A stretch of DNA of 24,410 nucleotides from an uncultured Collinsella sp. (lineage in GTDB: Bacteria; Actinomycetota; Coriobacteriia; Coriobacteriales; Coriobacteriaceae), in the NCBI GenBank assembly GCA_900547285.1, contig URGF01000011.1:1-24410 (forward strand), in the 5' to 3' direction. The notes under the pieces were generated by a model. It was not told the DNA's origin. It worked only from the letters and a program-made list of their open reading frames with translations, and searched no databases. Made by a program: the position numbers and the translations under genes. Shown in pieces: positions 22,300-24,410 of the stretch (positions are counted from its first letter, which is position 1; every line of letters begins with the position of its first letter).

Positions 22300-24330
22300 G
22301 TGGCAAACGAAAACGATTACGATGGCGGCGAGATTAAGATTCTCGAAGGTCTCGAGGCCGTTCGTAAGCGCCCGGGCATGTATATCGGCTCGACGAGCGC
22401 CAGCGGTCTGCATCACCTGGTGTGGGAGATCGTTGACAACTCCGTCGACGAGGCCATGGCCGGTTTCTGCACCGAGATCCAGGTGACGGTCCACGCCGAC
22501 AACTCCATCACGGTCGTCGACAACGGGCGCGGCATCCCCGTCGACGAGCACCCTGTTAAAAAGATCCCGACGCTCGAGGTCGTCATGACGATCTTGCACG
22601 CCGGCGGTAAGTTCGATAACTCGGCCTATAAGGTTTCGGGCGGCCTGCACGGCGTTGGTATCTCCGTCGTCAACGCACTGTCCAAGCGCGTGGTCGTTCA
22701 GGTTCGTCGCGACGGCAACACCTACGAGATGGAGTTCTCGCGCGGCAAGACCGTTAAGAAGATGGAGGTCGTGGGCACCTCGGATTCGACGGGCACCACC
22801 GTCACCTTCTGGCCCGACGACGAGATCTTCGAGACATGCATCTACGATTTCGATACGCTGCACAACCGTCTGCAGGAGACGGCGTTCCTCAATAAGAACC
22901 TCAAAATCGTGCTGACCGACGAGCGCGAGGCGACTCCCCATGTGGAGGAGTTTTGCTACGAGGGCGGCATCATCGACTTCGTCAAGTTCCTCAACGAGGG
23001 CAAGGACGTCCCCGAGGCCTTTAAGGAGCCCATCTACATCGAGGGCAAATCGGACCCGGACGCACCTGTGGCCAAGATGGGCGAGGTCGAGGTTTCCCTG
23101 CAGTGGAATAGCGGTTACGGCGAGAATGTCATGTCGTTTGCCAACGACATCTACACCCCCGAAGGCGGCATGCACCTTGAGGGCTTCCGCACCGCGCTCA
23201 CCCGCGTGATCAACGATTACGCGCGCAAGCAGAACCTGCTCAAGGAAAAAGACGCCAACCTGACCGGCGACGATGTGCGCGAGGGCCTTTCGGCCGTTAT
23301 CTCGGTCAAGCTGCCCGATCCGCAGTTTGAGGGCCAGACCAAGGCAAAGCTCGGCAGCTCCTATATGCGCGCGCTGACGCTCAAGATTGTGACCGACGGC
23401 CTCGCCGATTACTTGGAGGAGCATCCCAAGCCCGCTCGCGAGATCGTCAAGAAGGCGCAACAGGCCTGCAAGGCGCGCAATGCCGCCCGCAAGGCGCGCG
23501 AGGCGACCCGCCGCAAGAGCCTGCTCGAGACGGCGTCCCTGCCTGGTAAGCTCGCTGACTGCTCGGTGCGCGATGCCGAGCTGACCGAGCTCTTCATCGT
23601 AGAGGGCGACTCGGCAGGCGGTTCGGCCAAGGACGGCCGTCGCCGAGACATCCAGGCGATTCTGCCCCTGCGCGGCAAGATTTTGAACGTCGAACGCGTT
23701 GGTGACCATCGCGCGTTCTCGAGTGACACCATCCAGTCGCTGATTACCGCGATCGGCTGCGGCGTCACGACGAGTGCCGGCGACGGCGGCGACTTCGATA
23801 TCACCAAGGCGCGCTACCACAAGATCATCATCATGACCGATGCAGACGTCGACGGTGCGCATATCCGCATCCTGCTGCTGACGTTCTTCTACAAGTACAT
23901 GCGTCCGCTGATCGATGCCGGTTACGTCTATGTTGCCTGCCCGCCCATCTTTGGCATTAAGGTGCGCAACAAGATCCACTACGTGTATCCCAACGGCCGC
24001 CAGCCCGAAGACGAGATCCTGCGCGACACCATCCAGAGTCTGGGCCTGAACCCCGACGATAACGACGAGGACGGCAAGGCCAAGGACGGCAAGATTACCA
24101 AAAAGCGCAAGGGCTATACCGTCCAGCGCTACAAGGGCCTGGGCGAGATGGACCCCAAGCAGCTTGCCTCGACGACGATGGACCCCAAGACCCGCATCCT
24201 GCAGCGTGTGTCGATCGAGGACGCCGTGGTGGCGGACCGCGCCGTGCGCGAGCTGATGGGTTCCGAGGTCGGCTATCGCCGCGAGTACATCGAGAAGCAT
24301 GCACATGACGCACGATTCTTAGACGCCTAA
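22300..24330 (+). CDS. gyrB: DNA gyrase subunit B
   Basis: The 676-aa ATPase subunit of gyrase introduces negative supercoils with GyrA. The GHKL ATPase is seen in RPGMYIGSTSASGLHHLVWE, EIVDNSVDEAMAG, DNGRGIPVDEH and GGLHGVGISVVNALS. TOPRIM motifs are LFIVEGDSAGGSAKDGR and MTDADVDGAHI, followed by the C-terminal QRYKGLGEMDPKQL. After RGKILNVE the sequence runs RVGDHRAFSSDTI rather than the more common KAR-type continuation; this may be lineage-specific. Length is normal for Gram-positive GyrB. It has its own transcription unit after the dciA terminator. gyrA would be expected beyond the window. Confidence 0.97.
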   Translation: MANENDYDGGEIKILEGLEAVRKRPGMYIGSTSASGLHHLVWEIVDNSVDEAMAGFCTEIQVTVHADNSITVVDNGRGIPVDEHPVKKIPTLEVVMTILHAGGKFDNSAYKVSGGLHGVGISVVNALSKRVVVQVRRDGNTYEMEFSRGKTVKKMEVVGTSDSTGTTVTFWPDDEIFETCIYDFDTLHNRLQETAFLNKNLKIVLTDEREATPHVEEFCYEGGIIDFVKFLNEGKDVPEAFKEPIYIEGKSDPDAPVAKMGEVEVSLQWNSGYGENVMSFANDIYTPEGGMHLEGFRTALTRVINDYARKQNLLKEKDANLTGDDVREGLSAVISVKLPDPQFEGQTKAKLGSSYMRALTLKIVTDGLADYLEEHPKPAREIVKKAQQACKARNAARKAREATRRKSLLETASLPGKLADCSVRDAELTELFIVEGDSAGGSAKDGRRRDIQAILPLRGKILNVERVGDHRAFSSDTIQSLITAIGCGVTTSAGDGGDFDITKARYHKIIIMTDADVDGAHIRILLLTFFYKYMRPLIDAGYVYVACPPIFGIKVRNKIHYVYPNGRQPEDEILRDTIQSLGLNPDDNDEDGKAKDGKITKKRKGYTVQRYKGLGEMDPKQLASTTMDPKTRILQRVSIEDAVVADRAVRELMGSEVGYRREYIEKHAHDARFLDA

Positions 24331-24378
24331 TCCCTGCGGCTTTCCCAGCCACCGCACCTTCGCCCTCAATCGTCGGTC

Positions 24379-24400
24379 GCGTACCCAAGTACGCTTCCCT
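24379..24400. repeat. Small hairpin after gyrB
   Basis: GCGTAC-CCAA-GTACGC is a perfect 6-bp stem with a 4-base loop, followed by TTCCCT rather than a T-run, so it is a weak terminator at best. It may be a small dispersed palindromic repeat; nothing else is recognisable in the last 80 bases. Confidence 0.35.
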
Positions 24401-24410
24401 CCTCTTTCGG

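Noticed and set aside
22249..24306. A 685-codon open frame on the minus strand opposite gyrB
   Set aside because: It is a shadow of strongly biased third positions in gyrB; no family features or ribosome site are seen.
24095..24388. A 97-codon minus-strand frame at the right edge
   Set aside because: Arg/Pro/Ser-rich antisense of the gyrB end; no ribosome site or family.
1..24410. tRNA or rRNA genes, CRISPR arrays, insertion sequences, prophage genes
   Set aside because: I looked for cloverleaf-like segments in the gaps, regular spaced repeats and transposase motifs and saw none; the gaps are short and explained by promoters, terminators, parS and origin elements.

Overview
The window is the chromosomal replication-origin neighbourhood of a fairly GC-rich Gram-positive bacterium. 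Gene content points to class Coriobacteriia (Actinomycetota), and a Collinsella-like genome is my best guess. The reasons are the rpmH/dnaA-centred order, a DciA (DUF721) gene between recF and gyrB, a tandem WYL pair resembling actinobacterial PafB/PafC, and high-GC coding sequence. The taxon is inferred from gene content and order and was not checked against any database.

Layout. At 1-3394 (minus) lie a 72-aa membrane protein and a 1041-residue membrane protein built on an M28 aminopeptidase fold, with substituted metal ligands and a huge acidic insertion. At 3593-5519 (plus) are two overlapping WYL regulators. At 5516-9369 (minus) is a ddl / DinG-type helicase-exonuclease operon. At 9455-10507 (plus) is rlmN with a strong terminator. 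At 10706-13520 (minus) is a lower-GC block: rsmG, three perfect parS sites, parA, parB and an 84-aa membrane protein coupled to parB. At 13619-15747 (minus) is the classic rpmH-rnpA-yidD-yidC-jag operon, with a consensus promoter at 15820-15849 and a terminator after jag. At 15808-16092 is the first origin segment. At 16093-19185 (plus) are an unusual GHKL-ATPase / Q-rich / winged-helix protein and dnaA. At 19186-19423 is the second, AT-rich origin segment. At 19424-24330 (plus) are dnaN, recF, dciA and gyrB, with a terminator between dciA and gyrB.

How it works together. DnaA, DnaN, RecF, DciA and GyrB cover initiation, clamp loading and repair, helicase loading and supercoiling. ParA, ParB and parS segregate the new origins. 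RpmH, RnpA, YidD, YidC and Jag serve ribosome/RNA maturation and membrane insertion. From 10.7 kb rightwards, transcription runs away from the origin on both sides; rlmN and the WYL pair are the exceptions.

Most interesting points: (i) the GHKL-ATPase/winged-helix protein sits in the origin in an apparent operon with dnaA; (ii) the repeated 9-mer in both origin segments is TTTTCAACA rather than TTATCCACA, and the DnaA recognition motif is correspondingly unusual (GNRNHST instead of GGRDHTT); (iii) the M28-like protein has lost most metal ligands; (iv) three parS sites lie exactly 39 bp apart, with degenerate relatives in dnaA and after rlmN; (v) a small membrane protein is translationally coupled to parB.
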